A stretch of 64,000 nucleotides of DNA from Alteribacillus iranensis (GCF_900113025.1 NZ_FONT01000002.1:627878-691877); one strand, 5' to 3'. Positions 1-14,278 are shown, counted from the first letter of the stretch. The notes: generated from the letters alone by a model not told the origin. Translations and numbers: made by a program.

Positions 1-398
<398 letters not shown>

Positions 399-423
399 TC
401 ATTCAATCATCACAAAAACTCAT

Positions 424-1317
<894 letters not shown>

Positions 1318-1320
1318 TTA

Positions 1321-1542
1321 GGGCTGTCCCATAAATCATAATAGCACCTTCTAAATACAGCAAGTGTGGTTGAAATGCACTTCGCTTTCCGCGGGCAACG
1401 CTTCAGCTTCCTCGTGAGCAAAGCCCGCTCACTGCGGGATCTTCAGCTGTTGCTTTTCCCGCAGGAGTCTACGTGCTTTTCAACTCCTCTAGGCCTATAA
1501 TTCTTCATACTTTAGATTATATGACTTTCTTGGGACAGCTCC
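1321..1542. repeat. MITE-like repeat inserted between atpA and atpG
   Basis: The element is bounded by imperfect inverted ends sharing GCTGTCCCA (left GGGCTGTCCCATAA; right end, reverse complement, GAGCTGTCCCAAGAA). Inside is a GC-rich core with an imperfect stem of about 17 bp (GCGGGCAACGCTTCAGC against GCTGTTGCTTTTCCCGC). No ORF is present. TTA flanks both ends and may be a target duplication, but this is weak. A 20-bp piece of the core (CCCGCTCACTGCGGGATCTT) recurs at 27823-27842. Ends of this type resemble those of some Bacillus transposons, so a non-autonomous element is likely. The operon must be transcribed through it. Confidence 0.7.
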
Positions 1543-1556
1543 TTATTTAACACGTA

Positions 1557-4141
<2,585 letters not shown>

Positions 4142-4261
4142 TCATACAAAAGGAATGGCGAAGCTTGGTTTTTCAGACTCCGCCACTTCATCACCTGCTC
4201 AAACAGACGGCGAATTGGCCTGACAGCCCCACCTGTCTCATTTGAACACCTTACTAACTTA

Positions 4262-4489
<228 letters not shown>

Positions 4490-4569
4490 TCATGAATTTA
4501 AAAAATGTTTTTTATTTATGGACGGGGCTGTTCCCTTTTCGGTCACAGTCCGTGTGTTCCCTCAATTCA

Positions 4570-5355
<786 letters not shown>

Positions 5356-5724
5356 TTATCCACGTTTAATTTGCATTAAAGAGTGGAATAAAATGATCAC
5401 GTAAGGAGTCATGACTCCACCTGCAAGTCCCGCAATACGAAACACTTCCGGAAAGCGGATAAATAGAAGCGCTGCCACTGCTCCTGCCGCGAGCCGCGAC
5501 ACCATTCCAAAAGTAAAAGCCGCCTTCTGCTGCTCTGCTGCTTCACCAGTCTTTTTCACATCCCGGTACATACTCCATAAGTTAAAAAGACCGATGACCG
5601 ATCCGACCCCGAGGCTTAAAAACCAATCCTCGTAAGGGGTGAATCCAAAGCCTAGCACATATAAGGCCATAACAAACAACGTGAACTGAACGTACTCTTT
5701 GATGTTTTCCCCGAACGTCTTCAT
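5356..5724 (-). CDS. atpI: ATP synthase accessory protein AtpI
   Basis: Small membrane protein encoded at the head of Bacillus atp operons and thought to help c-ring assembly. 122 residues with four predicted transmembrane helices (YVQFTLFVMALYVLGFG; WFLSLGVGSVIGLFNLW; TFGMVSRLAAGAVAALLF; VMTPYVIILFHSLM). The open frame continues upstream to 5958, but the ATG at 5724 has AGGAGA 8 nt before it and overlaps the atpZ stop as ATGA, so the shorter protein is chosen. Confidence 0.88.
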   Translation of the reverse strand: MKTFGENIKEYVQFTLFVMALYVLGFGFTPYEDWFLSLGVGSVIGLFNLWSMYRDVKKTGEAAEQQKAAFTFGMVSRLAAGAVAALLFIRFPEVFRIAGLAGGVMTPYVIILFHSLMQIKRG

Positions 5725-5936
5725 TCCTGATCGTCTCCTACTTCTCTTAACAGACGGACTAGTCCGTACACTCCGGCCCCAAGTCCAGCTAAGAGACCTA
5801 CAATCAAAAATAAAGGTTCGGTTCCTGCCTTGCCGTCCAGCCACTTTCCGCCGAAGAGGCCTATTAAAAGCGGGCCTACCAGATAAGATAAAATGGCAGA
5901 GGTTAAAGCCATCGTCTGAAACGGCTTCTTTGCCAT
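5721..5936 (-). CDS. atpZ: AtpZ/AtpI-like small membrane protein heading the atp operon
   Basis: 71 residues with two transmembrane helices (about 8-27 and 36-60) and the motif GPLLIGLFGGKWLDGKAGTE, which is the F0F1-associated AtpZ/YtpI-type signature. In alkaliphilic Bacillus, AtpZ and AtpI have been linked to assembly and magnesium supply. The frame is open to 5987 but the ATG at 5936 gives the usual N-terminus (MAKKPFQTMALTS). The ribosome-binding site is weak (GGGGG). It is the first gene after the promoter at 6091-6119, leaving a leader of about 145 nt. Confidence 0.82.
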   Translation of the reverse strand: MAKKPFQTMALTSAILSYLVGPLLIGLFGGKWLDGKAGTEPLFLIVGLLAGLGAGVYGLVRLLREVGDDQE

Positions 5937-6090
5937 GCCGGCTTGCCCCCATCCGCAATTTTTAGATGAAGCACGCAGAGGACACAATATCTATTGATGT
6001 CTTCTAGTAAGCCTTCCGCTGACATGCTTCGGCACCGTTTTACACTGATCGGTGTGATGAGTATGTACAATCCCTCACATACCCTTTGTA

Positions 6091-6119
6091 ATCGTACAAT
6101 AGACGTCCCCTTATGTCAA
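6091..6119 (-). promoter_or_regulatory. sigma-A promoter of the atp operon
   Basis: On the minus strand, TTGACA (6114-6119), a spacer of exactly 17 bp, then TACGAT (6091-6096). Transcription should start near 6084, about 145 nt before atpZ. The -35 box is a perfect consensus. No other promoter of this quality lies between here and atpB. The DNA from 6120 to 6437 upstream holds no gene or motif that I recognise. Confidence 0.8.
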
Positions 6120-6440
6120 TCCGCCGAGAGAGAAAAATTCACTGATGTAGCAAGGGTTTGAGACGATTCAAATTTTGACTATTACGTGACAATTCTTTTT
6201 TATCATGATTTGTTATGACACAGAACGACAACAGATGATGAAAGCGGTCTTATTTTCTTTTGGATTGGGTGTTCCTATTCATAGGATTTTTATATTCTAT
6301 AAGATGTATTCTTTCTTGGATGATTGGTATTGTGATTTTAACCAGATGGTCGGCTATCGTTGAAAAGGAGGAGCGACGAGGCACAAACGTCATGCATAGC
6401 AGGCTGTCAGCCCTATGCAGCTTGAAGAAATTGATGTTGA

Positions 6441-7130
6441 TGTTGCCTGACCTCGCAGATGGATCCTCTTCATTTTGGGCATCTTTCTCTCCCTTCCCTG
6501 ACCTCGCTCCTTGTCTCCGCTCCTTTTTGGGCACCTTTCTCCTCCTTCCCTGACCTCTCTGCTCGGCCCCGCCTCTTTTTGGGCATCTTTCTCCTCTTTG
6601 CCTTACCCTGTTGCTGATTCACGCCTCTTCTTGGGCACCTTTCTCTCCCTTCCCTGACCTCTCTGCTCAGCCTCGCTTCTCTTTGGGCATCTTTACTCTC
6701 CTTCCCTGACCTCTCTGCTCGGCCCAGCTTCTTTTTGGGCATCTTTACTCCCCTTCCCTGACCTCCCTGCTCTGCCCCGCTTCTTTTTGGGCACCTTTCT
6801 CTCCCTTCCCTGACCTCGATGCTCGTCCCCACTTCTCTTTGGGCACCTTTCTCTCCCTTCCCTGACCTCCCTCCTCAGTCTCACTCCTCTTTGGGCATCT
6901 TTCTCTCCCTTCCCTGACCTCCCTCCTCAGTCTCACTCCTCTTTGGGCATCTTTCTCTCCCTTCCCTGACCTCCCTCCTCAGTCTCACTCCTCTTTGGGC
7001 ATCTTTCTCTCCCTTCCCTGACCTCCCTCCTCAGTCTCACTCCTCTTTGGGCATCTTTCTCTTCTTTGCCTTACCCCACTCCTGAATCACGCTTCTTCTT
7101 GGGCACCTTTCCCCTCCTTCCCTGCTTCTC
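6441..7130 (+). repeat. 52-bp-period tandem repeat array 1 (13 units)
   Basis: GGGC occurs at 6477 and then at every 52nd base up to 7101 (exactly 12 periods). Each unit reads GGGCA(T/C)CTTTC, a C/T-rich linker, then CTTCCCTGACCTC or a variant, then about 23 variable bases. The four units from about 6840 to 7060 are almost identical, while outer units have drifted. A truncated motif (TTGCCTGACCTC) lies at 6443-6454. Minus-strand frames stay open through the array, but 52 is not a multiple of 3 and the translation is low-complexity R/E/G/K, so coding is unlikely. It sits between the 3' end of the subtilase gene and the atp promoter. Three related arrays occur at 22500, 30980 and 60443. Confidence 0.93.
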
Positions 7131-7164
7131 CCCTTAAGCATTTGCTTTCGAGACACGCTTCACC

Positions 7165-7196
7165 AAAAAACCAGCGAGGTATTTGTTCCCCGCTGG
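7165..7196 (-). terminator. Rho-independent terminator of the subtilase gene
   Basis: Hairpin CCAGCG(A)GG / CC(C)CGCTGG at 7171-7196, followed on the minus strand by a run of six T (complement of 7165-7170). It lies 12 bp past the stop codon at 7209. Confidence 0.85.
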
Positions 7197-7208
7197 TCCA
7201 CTCTCTCC

Positions 7209-9488
7209 TTATTGTTCGTTTTCATTTAACCGAGTATCCTCGAATGAAATGATGGTTTCGAAGGTGTCTTCTTTATCCCCTGCCCGGGCATAGACGACGA
7301 CACGGTACCGTCCTTCCGGCACAGGCAAATGTTTTTTGCTGATTTTCTTTTCATACAGCCCTGGTTTTACATTTGTTGATTTATCTAATACCCCAAGGTA
7401 CGCATACGTATCCGGGTCGTACAAAGCAATCTCCACTTCTTCCGCTCCACCAGGCATATAAATTTCATATTGATACCCGGACGACTCTTCATGAAGCATC
7501 GGCTGTAAATCAAACGCTCCGATTCGCGGATAATCGGGCTCATTGATAAATAACAAATAAGGAAGATGAATGTCCTCGTTTCCCCCGCTTACTATCAGCG
7601 AACCATATAACGAGTCATAATCGACCGCTCCAGGTTCTACTTCCATCTCGACCGTTACCTTTTTTTTCTCTCCCGGTCCGACTCGTATTTTTGAAGGGAT
7701 GTTCCATTGTAAGCCAAGCATATCGACATTGTCATTTTCAATTCGGTACGTCTTTGTTTCGTCTGAATGATTTTCAATGACGATTTCTTTCTGATGTGCT
7801 TTTTCTTTGCGATGAAGCTGCCATACACCAAAGGACAAGGCGCCCGGATACACCAACGTATCGGTACGAAGGGCTTTTTCCAAGTCTACCCTTCCAGCTC
7901 CTTGAACAAATGGCGGGTACGTGTGGTTATCTTTATCTGTTAATGATACCGCAGTGTTCATTAAAGCTGCTTTTATTTGTTCCGGTCCCCATTCCGGGCG
8001 GGCTTGCTTGACAAGTGCTGCCGCTCCGGCAATGTGAGGAGCCGCCATACTTGTCCCGTTTAACGCTAAATACCCATGGGGCACTGTACTGTCAATATCA
8101 ACTCCCGGTGCTACAATATCCGGCTTAATCTCCCACGAACGAGTGACCGGTCCTCTCGAGCTGAAGAACGCCATATGATCGGTTTCTTCTTTTAAAATAG
8201 TACGTAAAATGGCGTAGGTGCTCGGATCTTTCTTTTCCTCAATCGCTTGTTGAAGTGTTTCCCCGTGTTCCCGATTAATGGTTACGGCAGGAATAGGCTG
8301 CGGCTCCTCCACTCTGGCTGAAAATTCACCAGCGACATTGTTATAAATTAATACAGCTGCCGCTCCCGCTCTTCTGGCGTTCACAATTTTCCGTACTAAC
8401 GGAATGCCGCCGCGTTCGATTAACACTGCTTTTCCATTTGCCATCTCTAGATCTTCTTCTAATCCAAGTCCGCCATTTACTAAAGGAAGATCTCTCTGGA
8501 ACTGCCACGGAACCGTTCCTTGTATCGGTTTCATGCCTACCGATAGTTCCGGCTGGCCAAACAGTGTTAACACCGGCATGCGTAACGGAGGAATAGAAGC
8601 CCCCACTGATATCGCTTTCTCTGCCGTTCCGGGGGATCCGACGCTCCACATCGAAGGACCACTGTTACCATTCGACGTAACCGCGACAATACCAGCGTCT
8701 ACTGCTTTATCGAGAGCTTTGCTCGTCGGCCAGTCTGGACCATTTATAGGACTCCCAAGCGATAAATTTAACACGTCCACTTCATCTTCAATGGCACGTT
8801 CAATGGATGCTAAAATTTGCTCCGTTGATCCTTGCCCCGCCGGACCTAGCGCCCGATACATATATATATCCGCGTCCGGGGCTACTCCGCGAGCAGATCC
8901 GTTGGCGGCAATAATACCGGCAACGTGGGTTCCATGAAAGGTCCCTTGTCCCCCGCGAATGATTGTTCCTTCTAACGGATCGTCATCGCGGTCTACAAAA
9001 TCATAGCCGCCTTTATAATTTCGCGCTAAATCAGGATGATTGTAATCAATCCCTGTATCAATAATTCCGATTTTTATTCCTTTTCCCGTTAAATGGGCGC
9101 CATTTTCATCCAACTTATGACGAATCGACTCTGCTCCGATGAATGGTACACTGTCTTTCAACGTCGATTGATAGGATACCGAGCGATCTGCGCGTTGTAC
9201 TCCTTCTATAGTGGAAAGAGCACCAAGTGAATGATCGTTTACTCGAACAGCCAAACCATGAAAGATATGCTCATACGTTCGCACAATATCCATATCCGGA
9301 AATTTATCTTGAAGACGTTCTCGCACCATTTGTACATCCGCTTCCGGGTCCAGCGTAATGATCGCTGTTTCCCTGGAAGGTTCTTCAGCGGCTTGCACAA
9401 AACCGGTACACCCTAGCTGTATGCTTATCATAAACGAAAGGAGAATGAGCCAAAAACGCTTATGCTTGTCACCTTTCCATTTCTCCAT
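7209..9488 (-). CDS. Secreted subtilisin-like serine protease (Vpr-like, S8 family)
   Basis: Extracellular endopeptidase. 759 residues. An N-terminal signal peptide (positively charged start, hydrophobic segment about 12-28, probable cleavage after VQA) is followed by an inhibitor-type prodomain (about 40-105). The peptidase S8 domain carries D144 (IIDTGIDYNHPDL), H185 (FHGTHVAGI) and S478 (NGTSMAAPH). A PA domain (about 340-420) is inserted before the serine, as in Vpr and C5a-peptidase-like proteases, and a beta-rich C-terminal domain follows. ATG 9488 has GGAGGAG at 5 nt. It interrupts the usual upp-atp adjacency, so it is probably an insertion relative to B. subtilis order. Confidence 0.93.
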   Translation of the reverse strand: MEKWKGDKHKRFWLILLSFMISIQLGCTGFVQAAEEPSRETAIITLDPEADVQMVRERLQDKFPDMDIVRTYEHIFHGLAVRVNDHSLGALSTIEGVQRADRSVSYQSTLKDSVPFIGAESIRHKLDENGAHLTGKGIKIGIIDTGIDYNHPDLARNYKGGYDFVDRDDDPLEGTIIRGGQGTFHGTHVAGIIAANGSARGVAPDADIYMYRALGPAGQGSTEQILASIERAIEDEVDVLNLSLGSPINGPDWPTSKALDKAVDAGIVAVTSNGNSGPSMWSVGSPGTAEKAISVGASIPPLRMPVLTLFGQPELSVGMKPIQGTVPWQFQRDLPLVNGGLGLEEDLEMANGKAVLIERGGIPLVRKIVNARRAGAAAVLIYNNVAGEFSARVEEPQPIPAVTINREHGETLQQAIEEKKDPSTYAILRTILKEETDHMAFFSSRGPVTRSWEIKPDIVAPGVDIDSTVPHGYLALNGTSMAAPHIAGAAALVKQARPEWGPEQIKAALMNTAVSLTDKDNHTYPPFVQGAGRVDLEKALRTDTLVYPGALSFGVWQLHRKEKAHQKEIVIENHSDETKTYRIENDNVDMLGLQWNIPSKIRVGPGEKKKVTVEMEVEPGAVDYDSLYGSLIVSGGNEDIHLPYLLFINEPDYPRIGAFDLQPMLHEESSGYQYEIYMPGGAEEVEIALYDPDTYAYLGVLDKSTNVKPGLYEKKISKKHLPVPEGRYRVVVYARAGDKEDTFETIISFEDTRLNENEQ

Positions 9489-9646
9489 GTTTTCTCCTCC
9501 TGCCACATGCTTCTCGTTCTATTTTCATTAGCTTGCAGCAAAAGGAAAAAAATATGACTGAGAATAGCTGGCAGACAAAAAAAGACGAGATGCTGTCATC
9601 CCGCCTTTTGCTTCAAAGATAAGAAAATATAACATTCATGGAGTGA

Positions 9647-9865
9647 TGTCTAGCTACAGCTCCTAGTCGCTCGGAGGCCCACAGTTGAATGATCTTTTGC
9701 TAAAATCACAAACATCCTGTGCAAACCAGGGCGCTTGCGCTTTTCTTACTGTCTAGCTTCAGGCGCCATCGGCTCGAGGTCGCTTCAACCCGCACTGTGG
9801 CGGCAAGCCTCCTCGGCGGGTCTCCAGCGCTTGTCGCCGATAGGCGGGCGCCTTGCGCTTTTCTT
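9647..9865. repeat. GC-rich mosaic intergenic repeat, two units
   Basis: Two head-to-tail units, each starting TGTCTAGCT and ending GCGCTTTTCTT. The second contains complementary blocks (GCGCCATCGGCTCGAGGTCG; CTTGTCGCCGATAGGCGGGCGCC) able to form a long cruciform or RNA hairpin. Variants of the same modules occur at 18715, 20970, 36155, 38220, 38403, 40250, 46750, 54180, 55431 and 57279. This resembles the dispersed extragenic repeats common in Bacillaceae. The right end abuts the upp stop codon, so it probably serves as part of the upp 3' UTR. Confidence 0.88.
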
Positions 9866-9866
9866 C

Positions 9867-10637
<771 letters not shown>

Positions 10638-10735
10638 TTATTATTGTGTTTTTCTTCGCTCTAAGACTGGAATCCTGACGAAAAACACCTGTCGAGACAG
10701 TTTAATGCCGCAGAGCAAAAGTACCTCACACATAT

Positions 10736-10773
10736 AAAAAGAACTGCTGAAGTTTTCTTCTTCAACAGTTCTT
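10736..10773 (-). terminator. Terminator after glyA
   Basis: Stem AAGAACTG-ct-GAAG / CTTC-aa-CAGTTCTT, followed on the minus strand by TTTTTATATG. It begins 10 bp past the glyA stop. Confidence 0.88.
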
Positions 10774-10783
10774 CTATGAGACA

Positions 10784-12025
10784 TTACAATTCCGGATACA
10801 TCGGGAATTTCGCAGTAAGAGCGTCGACACGTTCTGCTGCTTCTTTTAGCTTTTCTTCGTTGTCATGGTTTTTCAGAACAAGCGCCATAATAGATCCGAC
10901 TTCTTCCATTTCTTGTTCTCCGAAACCACGGCTTGTTACGGCTGCGGTTCCGATGCGGATTCCGCTCGTGACAAATGGGCTTTCCGGATCAAAAGGAATC
11001 GCATTTTTATTCGTTGTAAGTCCCGCTTCGTCCAATGCTTTTTCAGCTACCTTCCCTGTTACGTTCAAGCTCTGCAGGTCAAGTAGAAGCAAGTGGTTAT
11101 CGGTTCCACCAGAAACTAAATCGATTCCTTCCCTTTTCAACGTTTCACCAAGTTTTTTCGCGTTCTTCACGATGTTTTGCGTATACGTTTTGAAATCGTC
11201 TTGAAGTGCTTCTCCGAAAGCAACCGCTTTTGCAGCAATCACATGCATGAGCGGCCCGCCTTGCAGCCCAGGGAATACAGACTTATCGATTTTCTTCGCA
11301 AATTCTTCTTTACATAGCACCATACCACCACGAGGACCACGAAGCGTCTTGTGGGTGGTTGTAGTCACGAAATGAGCGTGAGGTACTGGATTTGGATGAA
11401 TTCCAGTTGCTACGAGACCAGCGATATGAGCCATGTCTACCATTAAATAAGCTCCTACTTCATCTGCGATTTCACGGAATTTCTCAAAGTTGATTTCGCG
11501 TGGATACGCGCTGGCGCCGGCTACAATCATCTTCGGCTGGTGTTCTTTCGCCGCTTCCCGAACGATATCATAATCAATCGTTTGGTCTTCTTTCGTCACC
11601 CCGTACTCCACAAAATTATATTGAACGCCGCTGAAGTTAACGGGGCTTCCGTGCGTCAAATGACCACCATGAGAAAGATTCATCCCGAGAACCGTGTCAC
11701 CGTGCTCCAAGGCTGTAAAATAAACCGCCATGTTTGCCTGCGCTCCAGAGTGAGGCTGCACGTTTACATGATCGGCACCGAAGATTTCTTTCGCCCGGTC
11801 ACGAGCAAGATCTTCCACGACGTCTACGTATTCACAACCTCCGTAGTACCGGCGTCCTGGATAACCTTCCGCGTATTTATTTGTTAAGACAGATCCTTGT
11901 GCCTCCATGACAGCCTGGCTGACAAAGTTTTCTGAGGCGATTAATTCGATTTTGTCTCGTTGGCGTTGAAGTTCATCTTGAATTGCTCCAAAGACACTAG
12001 GGTCTTGTTTTTTTAGTGAATCCAT
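10784..12025 (-). CDS. glyA: Serine hydroxymethyltransferase
   Basis: PLP enzyme converting serine and tetrahydrofolate into glycine and 5,10-methylene-THF. 413 residues. The PLP-lysine motif is [15 protein letters not shown], and [14 protein letters not shown] near the N-terminus is typical. The frame starts nine codons earlier, but [12 protein letters not shown] at 12025 matches the family. AAAGGGG lies 12 nt upstream, a slightly long spacing. It has its own terminator and probably its own promoter near 12103. Confidence 0.97.
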   Translation of the reverse strand: MDSLKKQDPSVFGAIQDELQRQRDKIELIASENFVSQAVMEAQGSVLTNKYAEGYPGRRYYGGCEYVDVVEDLARDRAKEIFGADHVNVQPHSGAQANMAVYFTALEHGDTVLGMNLSHGGHLTHGSPVNFSGVQYNFVEYGVTKEDQTIDYDIVREAAKEHQPKMIVAGASAYPREINFEKFREIADEVGAYLMVDMAHIAGLVATGIHPNPVPHAHFVTTTTHKTLRGPRGGMVLCKEEFAKKIDKSVFPGLQGGPLMHVIAAKAVAFGEALQDDFKTYTQNIVKNAKKLGETLKREGIDLVSGGTDNHLLLLDLQSLNVTGKVAEKALDEAGLTTNKNAIPFDPESPFVTSGIRIGTAAVTSRGFGEQEMEEVGSIMALVLKNHDNEEKLKEAAERVDALTAKFPMYPEL

Positions 12026-12102
12026 AAGAAATGCTTGCCCCTTTCTTCCCATCGCTTATATTTTTTATTCGTGGTTTACCGCAAATTTATCCTACGACGA
12101 CT

Positions 12103-12111
12103 ATTGTAACA
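12103..12111 (-). promoter_or_regulatory. Probable extended -10 promoter of glyA
   Basis: Minus strand TGTTACAAT, that is TG-n-TACAAT, about 78 nt before the glyA start. No good -35 box stands 17 bp upstream. The surrounding 12060-12230 is AT-rich and otherwise featureless. No PurR box was recognised. Confidence 0.4.
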
Positions 12112-12237
12112 TGATTTTTTAAGCAAAATCCGTATTTTAATGAAAAAAATAAGAAAATCATTAAGAAAAAATGAATAATCTCATCAATGACTCCAAATGA
12201 AGAAACCGTTTATGATCTGGTCCCTTATCATGATCTC

Positions 12238-12795
12238 CTATTTACTCTCCGGGTAATGCGCCCGAATGCCCCCCACTAATTTGGGACGAGTTTTTGCCAT
12301 CGTCACATGAGCCTCTCCAATTTCTTTCACATCGCCTCGTAACGGAACGGCTACGTGCTTGAGATGCATTCCGATCATCGTATCTCCTATATCAATTCCT
12401 GCATCTGCTTTCACATGCTCTACGAGGACAGGATCGTTGAACTGCTGGTACGCATGAGAAGCCATCGCCCCACCCGCTTTTCGATGCGGGATCGCAGTCA
12501 CTTCATCTAACCAAAAAGCTTGAGCGGTTTTCCGTTCCAACACAAGCGCCCGATTTAAATGTTCACAACATTGAAAAGCAAGATGCACCCCTGTTTCATC
12601 ACGAAGTTTGGCAAATATCTGATACAGTGCTTCCGCCGCTTCTTCTGAGCCTGCGGATCCGATTCGCTTTCCTACTATTTCACTTGTGCTGACTCCCGCT
12701 ATAAACATTTTATTTTCATCCAGGTGAACCTGGGAAGTTATCGTTTCCAAACAAGATTGTAAGGCAGAACGCCATTCCCGTACTTGTTCTTTCAT
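12238..12795 (-). CDS. ywlG: YwlG/DUF436 family protein (TIGR01440)
   Basis: Conserved Firmicutes protein of unknown biochemical function, always beside glyA and rpiB in Bacillus. 185 residues. Typical segments are FIAGVSTSEIVGKRIGSAGS, GGAMASHAYQQF and IDIGDTMIGMHLKHVAVPLR. The ATG at 12795 is preceded by AGAGGTG with a 6-nt gap; an upstream ATG at 12801 lies too close to that site. No catalytic motif can be named. Confidence 0.87.
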   Translation of the reverse strand: MKEQVREWRSALQSCLETITSQVHLDENKMFIAGVSTSEIVGKRIGSAGSEEAAEALYQIFAKLRDETGVHLAFQCCEHLNRALVLERKTAQAFWLDEVTAIPHRKAGGAMASHAYQQFNDPVLVEHVKADAGIDIGDTMIGMHLKHVAVPLRGDVKEIGEAHVTMAKTRPKLVGGIRAHYPESK

Positions 12796-12963
12796 CCTCA
12801 TCACCTCTTTCTTAATGTACCATATCTGACACAAGATAGAAAAAGAATGATGAAGAAAGATTCATATACATACAACTGCTTTCCTTCACAACTTTTTCTT
12901 TCACCTACGAAGAATCTTTCTCTTTCTCATTGAACGATTCAGAGATCCCTTTTCTCTTTTCTT

Positions 12964-13515
12964 ATGCGATCATTTGCGTACAATCCCTCCCGAATTCGTT
13001 ACAGCATCAGCCTATGGTTCAGTCTGCAAGTGTTTATCGGTGAGGTTCTCGTAGCCAGAGATGCCAATCCGCTTACCTGGATTATTCTTACCTATTTTGG
13101 GCTGATCCTTCTCCGCGGTGCTCTCTATTTTAGCGATACGTATCTTTCAAACTGGGTCGGGGAAAACTTTGTCCTTTCCTTACGACATAGTCTGTTTGAA
13201 TATTTGCAAGGATTATCGCTGCATTTTTTCAAGAAGCGAAAACTGGGAGACATTCTCTCAAGACTCTCTACTGCTATTGCTTCGATCGAACATTTAGTCG
13301 TTTCCGGTGCCACCTCTGCCATTTCCTACTTGTTTCAGCTTCTCGTTTTTGTAGGGATGCTTTTTTTCATGCAGTGGAAATCAGCTTTTATCCCTCGTTG
13401 TCGTCCCTCTTTTTTATGTAGTAACCCGTTTTTTCTCCCGCCGAATTAAAATGGCGTCACGGGAACGTACACGTAGAGAAGGCGCTATCCATGCCGTATC
13501 GGAGGAGAGTCTTTG
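12964..13515 (+). pseudogene. Decayed ABC exporter (transmembrane half only)
   Basis: The first frame encodes a piece of an ABC-type exporter membrane domain, with FFKKRKLGDILSRLSTAIAS and IEHLVVSGATSAISYLFQLL. The frame breaks near 13385: the proper continuation (LSLVVVPLFYVVTRFFSRRI, then the coupling-helix region EGAIHAVSEESL) is read in another frame up to about 13515, after which homology stops. The first membrane helix is short and the whole ATP-binding domain is missing. There is no convincing start or ribosome-binding site. It faces opposite to the flanking conserved genes, so it is an insertion since degraded. Confidence 0.75.
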
Positions 13516-13613
13516 CAAATATAGCTTTAATGATGGCGGCCTTATCTTTCATTGGTTGTTTCATTGGGACGATGATACGTTTACGGAGAAGGGTACGGGA
13601 GACTAGACAATGA
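13491..13613 (+). CDS. 40-residue putative small membrane protein, or a gene fragment
   Basis: An ATG frame of 40 codons, with one hydrophobic helix (about residues 8-29) between arginine-rich ends (MPYRRRVF and RLRRRVRETRQ). It begins inside the exporter pseudogene in a different frame and ends just before a bidirectional terminator. It may be the 3' remnant of another membrane gene fused by deletion to the exporter remnant. No clear ribosome-binding site is seen. I do not recognise a family. Confidence 0.25.
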   Translation: MPYRRRVFANIALMMAALSFIGCFIGTMIRLRRRVRETRQ

Positions 13614-13627
13614 GGCTCATGAAAAAA

Positions 13628-13657
13628 GCCAGCTACGACAACTTTGCCATAGCCGGC
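13628..13657. terminator. Bidirectional terminator between the exporter remnant and rpiB
   Basis: Stem GCC-a-GCT / AGC-c-GGC with an A run on the left (GAAAAAA) and a T run on the right (TGTTTTTTG), so it can act in both directions between the convergent genes. Confidence 0.7.
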
Positions 13658-13674
13658 CTGTGTTTTTTGTTTCA

Positions 13675-13690
13675 TGTTTCACGTGAAACA
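13675..13690. promoter_or_regulatory. parS site (ParB/Spo0J binding site)
   Basis: TGTTTCACGTGAAACA is a perfect 16-bp palindrome and an exact match to the bacterial parS consensus (TGTTNCACGTGAAACA). It ends at the base before the rpiB stop codon. ParB loads here as a CTP-dependent clamp and helps place condensin for origin segregation. Bacillus parS sites cluster around the origin, so this supports an origin-proximal location for the window. Confidence 0.95.
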
Positions 13691-14128
13691 TTACTGTTCG
13701 ATGTTCATCATTTTCTCTACGCGGCGTGCATGACGACCGCCTTCGTATTCCGTACCCAGCCAAGCTTTTACGATCTCAGCAGCAAGTCCAGGTCCAACAA
13801 TTCTTTCCCCCATAGCGAGGATGTTGCTGTCATTATGAGCACGTGTGGCTTTCGCACTGAAGACATCGTGAACAAGCGCACAGCGAATTCCTTTCACTTT
13901 GTTGGCAGAGATAGACATCCCGATGCCGGTTCCACAAATTAAAATTCCTTTGTCTGCTTCCCCGGAGGCTACTTTTTCTGATACGGGAAGCGCAAAATCA
14001 GGATAGTCTACGGAATCTTCACAGTCACAGCCGACATCCTCTATTTCAATGTCCATGTCTTCTAATACTGTTAATACTTCTTTTTTTAAACGATACCCTG
14101 CGTGGTCAGAGCCTATTGCCAATTTCAT
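13691..14128 (-). CDS. rpiB: Ribose-5-phosphate isomerase B
   Basis: Interconverts ribose-5-phosphate and ribulose-5-phosphate in the pentose phosphate pathway. 145 residues, RpiB/LacAB family. The N-terminus MKLAIGSDHAGYRLKKE and the active-site cysteine segment GILICGTGIGMSISANKVKG are diagnostic. The ATG at 14128 follows AAGGAGG with 8-nt spacing. In B. subtilis the orthologue is YwlF, next to ywlE and ywlG, as here. Confidence 0.96.
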   Translation of the reverse strand: MKLAIGSDHAGYRLKKEVLTVLEDMDIEIEDVGCDCEDSVDYPDFALPVSEKVASGEADKGILICGTGIGMSISANKVKGIRCALVHDVFSAKATRAHNDSNILAMGERIVGPGLAAEIVKAWLGTEYEGGRHARRVEKMMNIEQ

Positions 14129-14278
14129 AAGGGTATCCTCCTTTCTTAACTTTTCTTCAAGACGTTTCCTTTATTATTTACCTAATAAACCATACTCTTC
14201 CCTCTAAGACAAGAGCAGGACATGACATATTAGGGAAAATACTCTATGTACACTATCATCCTCAAGTACCCAGTGCCC

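Noticed and set aside
6260-6553. Plus-strand ORF with a hydrophobic start
   Set aside because: The second half is array DNA, there is no ribosome-binding site, and no family resemblance. The hydrophobic half may be chance in T-rich DNA.
6470-6936. Open frames of 60-120 codons on the minus strand across array 1
   Set aside because: They encode low-complexity R/E/G/K-rich repeats, exist in several overlapping frames, and a 52-bp unit changes frame at every repeat. There is no ribosome-binding site.
6441-7130. CRISPR array
   Set aside because: Unit size and repeat/variable alternation look superficially similar, but the conserved block drifts, has no palindrome, the variable parts are only about 23 bp and are themselves repeated, and no cas gene is present. 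The same holds for arrays at 22500 and 30980.
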